Of a stretch of DNA of 64,000 nucleotides, positions 61,964 through 64,000 are shown piece by piece; positions within the stretch are counted from its first letter, which is position 1; each line of letters starts with the position of its first letter. The DNA comes from Aphelocoma coerulescens (taxonomy: Eukaryota; Chordata; Aves; Passeriformes; Corvidae): assembly GCF_041296385.1 (NCBI RefSeq), contig NC_091023.1:11656924-11720923 (forward strand). Reading direction: 5' to 3'. A program made the translations under genes and the position numbers. The notes beneath the pieces were generated by a model that was not told the origin of the DNA, searched no databases, and was given only the letters and a program-made list of their open reading frames with translations.

Positions 61964-62069
61964 ATGATGCCAAACACTTAGTACCCAACAAAATGAGAGA
62001 CCTTTTCTGTACCATAAACTTGGATCAAGAAGAAGTTTTTCGTACACAGGTGGTTGAAAAATCTTTAAG
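61964..62069 (+). CDS. RASA2: RAS p21 protein activator 2, exon 2 (partial gene)
   Basis: A 106-bp exon after TTTATTTACAG, ending AAG|GTAAGC (GT at 62,070). Joined to the single T of exon 1 it reads [20 protein letters not shown] then [15 protein letters not shown], the central part of the first C2 domain, including the family-typical KMRD..CT.NLDQEEV.RT..VEKSL. It ends in phase 2 with AG, so the next codon would be Ser or Arg; Ser is expected. The loop before NKMRD looks shorter than in relatives I recall. Exon 3 and the rest of the gene lie beyond the window. Confidence 0.92.
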
Positions 62070-64000
62070 GTAAGCTCAGTTTTTAAATGGATATGATAAG
62101 CAAGACTGCCCAATACCAGTGTGCATGGCTTTTGCTTGTACTACTTTAAAATGAGAACTGACTTGTGGCAGCTACTCAGAGACGTTGCAGCAATGTGTAA
62201 ATCTTGAGAGTGTTGCAAGAAGACAAAATTGAGTCTTGTGAGTACAACAGTGTTTTTAAAATGAAGTATGCTAGAATATATTTCCCTATTCTGTTCCATT
62301 GGGCAGCATAACATTCTTTTTCTTGCTAGGTTGTTTCCAAGGGAAAGAAATCTACTTGTTACTTGCTTGCCATGCCATTTCCTACTTCTGGGAAGCAGTT
62401 GAACTGTATTGGTGGAAATCTGCTCTTACTGCGTATCTGGTAAAACCTGTTTCTAGAAGGAAGGAACCGGAACTTTGCCATGTCTGAGAGTTTTCTGTGC
62501 TGTGGGTTGTCCCCTGAACAGACCTTGTTCTCTCCTGTAATTCTTGTTCTGGGAATTGTAACAGTACCCACACAGAATGCCTTGCTTTGCCTCCCTGGGC
62601 ACCATTTACTGTAGATTCTGCTACTATCTAAGAGCCTTAAAATAATCAAATAAAAAGTCAGGATGAAGCAGCTGCAGTAGTGTAGGTGCTTTCATGTCTC
62701 AAAACTCTGAAGTCCACTGAGGACCCAAAAAAGCATCCCTGCAGCTTCGTTGTTCAGAATATCTAAGTGACAGTTTCAGTTTTGTGGAGGTGATAGTAAA
62801 CCTTCCTCTTAAAACCTAGACAATCTGTTCAAATTCTTGAAAGTTTTCCTAATTCCTTTTCCCGGTGGTTTTGTTGTTAGTGTTTGTTCTTTGAGCTTTC
62901 TCTCCAGATGTTTACAGGTGAGGAACAGCTCAGCTGCAAACTTAAATAAGGAAATTTATTTTTTCATAACATATTTCAGAGCCTCCTTATGCTTCTGCAT
63001 GAAAAGCAAATGCTGCACGTACAAACAAATAGGACAAATATTTGTCTTATATTCCTAATCTGTAACTGTTGTAGTCAGATCCATAAAAGTTTCAGAATTT
63101 AACTGTCTGCAATTGAGATTGTTTTGCTAATCAAACTCAATTGAATAATCCTTCAGAGGAGAATGTTAAAGAGACTCTATTGATAAAGCAGAAACGTAAC
63201 ATTTCCCCTTCAAATAGACAGTAGTTTGATGAGCAAAATAACCCCAACCAAACATATCTTTGAAAAAGAGAGACTATGATGTTTACACAGACATTTTTAT
63301 TATATTCTGTTTAAGAACTATTAAATTTACATACTTTCATCACCTGATAATAATATAAGTATTAGTTGCATAATAAAACATTTGATAAAACATCTTAGAT
63401 CCATCAAAAATGTTAATAGTACTGAAGTTTTAACTGACATTTAATTACATCATTAATACTTTACAGAGGAAATAAAGTAAAAAAAATCTCACTATAACAA
63501 AAAAGTTGGGGAGAGAGGAGTCTCAAATAGCACATCTCAAATAGAAAATTTTTCAGGTGATATGAAATTAATATTTGTAAGATAACAACAGTTTATTAGA
63601 AGTTAGAATACAGTATTTTGAATCATTCTTTGCCCATAGGCACCTTTCTGTCTCCACTGACTTCATAGGAGACTTCCTTCATCCTCTGAATTTGGGGAGG
63701 GATCCGTACAAATGGGTGAAAGGTAATAACTTATCCTCTATTAGCACCAACCAGAGTTGGGTGCTTACACTTGATTGCTACTGTGTATGCAGTTATAAAG
63801 GCTGGCTCTCATTCTAGAGACTTAATTACAACATCTTGTTTCTTATTGCTGTGTTAAACTATAAACTGTGCTAACCTAGAGGCACTGGGACAGGAGATGA
63901 AAGCTCCAATCTCTTATTAACCTGAAAACTTTATAAACTGCTTTTCAGTAAGGTGTAGTACAGCATAATTTTAGTTATAGATACAACTTTGAATTTCATT
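62070..64000 (+). other. RASA2 intron 2 (continues past the window)
   Basis: AT-rich intronic sequence with no family-matching exon. A segment at about 63,640-63,720 has splice-like ends and an open frame, but it does not encode the C2 sequence expected next. Confidence 0.7.

Noticed and set aside
63639..63722. Exon-like segment with CCCATAG before and AAAG|GTAATA after, open in the phase needed after RASA2 exon 2
   Set aside because: The encoded sequence does not resemble the next part of the C2 domain expected in RASA2 exon 3. It is probably a chance pseudo-exon.

Overview
The window is vertebrate, avian nuclear DNA, most likely from a passerine bird. Most of it is AT-rich non-coding sequence with isolated GC/CpG-rich islands. 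The recognisable repeats are avian: several CR1 LINE copies, and one tRNA-Ile-derived SINE with a CR1-like tail, a type I associate with songbirds (TguSINE1). No bacterial operons, CRISPR arrays, phage genes or functional tRNA/rRNA genes were seen.

Two protein-coding genes can be supported, both on the + strand. The first is ZBTB38, whose whole 1192-codon reading frame lies in one exon at 46,659-50,237. The second is the 5' end of RASA2: exon 1 at 55,759-55,819 and exon 2 at 61,964-62,069, with later exons beyond the right edge. From memory, ZBTB38 followed by RASA2 matches the amniote gene order (human 3q23).

Layout. Positions 1-46,658 contain no convincing coding sequence. They are intergenic DNA and/or the long 5' non-coding part of ZBTB38. 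This stretch holds a GC-rich block with a 40-bp tandem repeat (about 2.35-2.75 kb), a truncated CR1 (11.0-12.1 kb), a possible solo LTR (18.6-19.0 kb), a pair of related X-box-like elements 4.8 kb apart (30.0 and 34.8 kb), and a strong CpG island (40.6-41.6 kb) that is the best ZBTB38 promoter candidate. ZBTB38 follows with its AT-rich 3' UTR. Then come an unexplained GC-richer block (54.6-55.16 kb), a CR1 fragment abutting the RASA2 CpG island, RASA2 exon 1, a 6.1-kb intron carrying a CR1, a foldback repeat and the SINE, then RASA2 exon 2 and the start of intron 2.

The two genes are neighbours and not an operon. ZBTB38 is a methyl-CpG-binding zinc-finger transcription regulator acting in the nucleus. 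RASA2 is a Ras GTPase-activating protein acting at the plasma membrane. I found no clear undescribed biological system. The most unusual items are the paired X-box-like repeats, the foldback repeat with a third diverged copy, an extra C2H2-spaced finger in ZBTB38, and the ZBTB38 start codon lying exactly on a splice acceptor.
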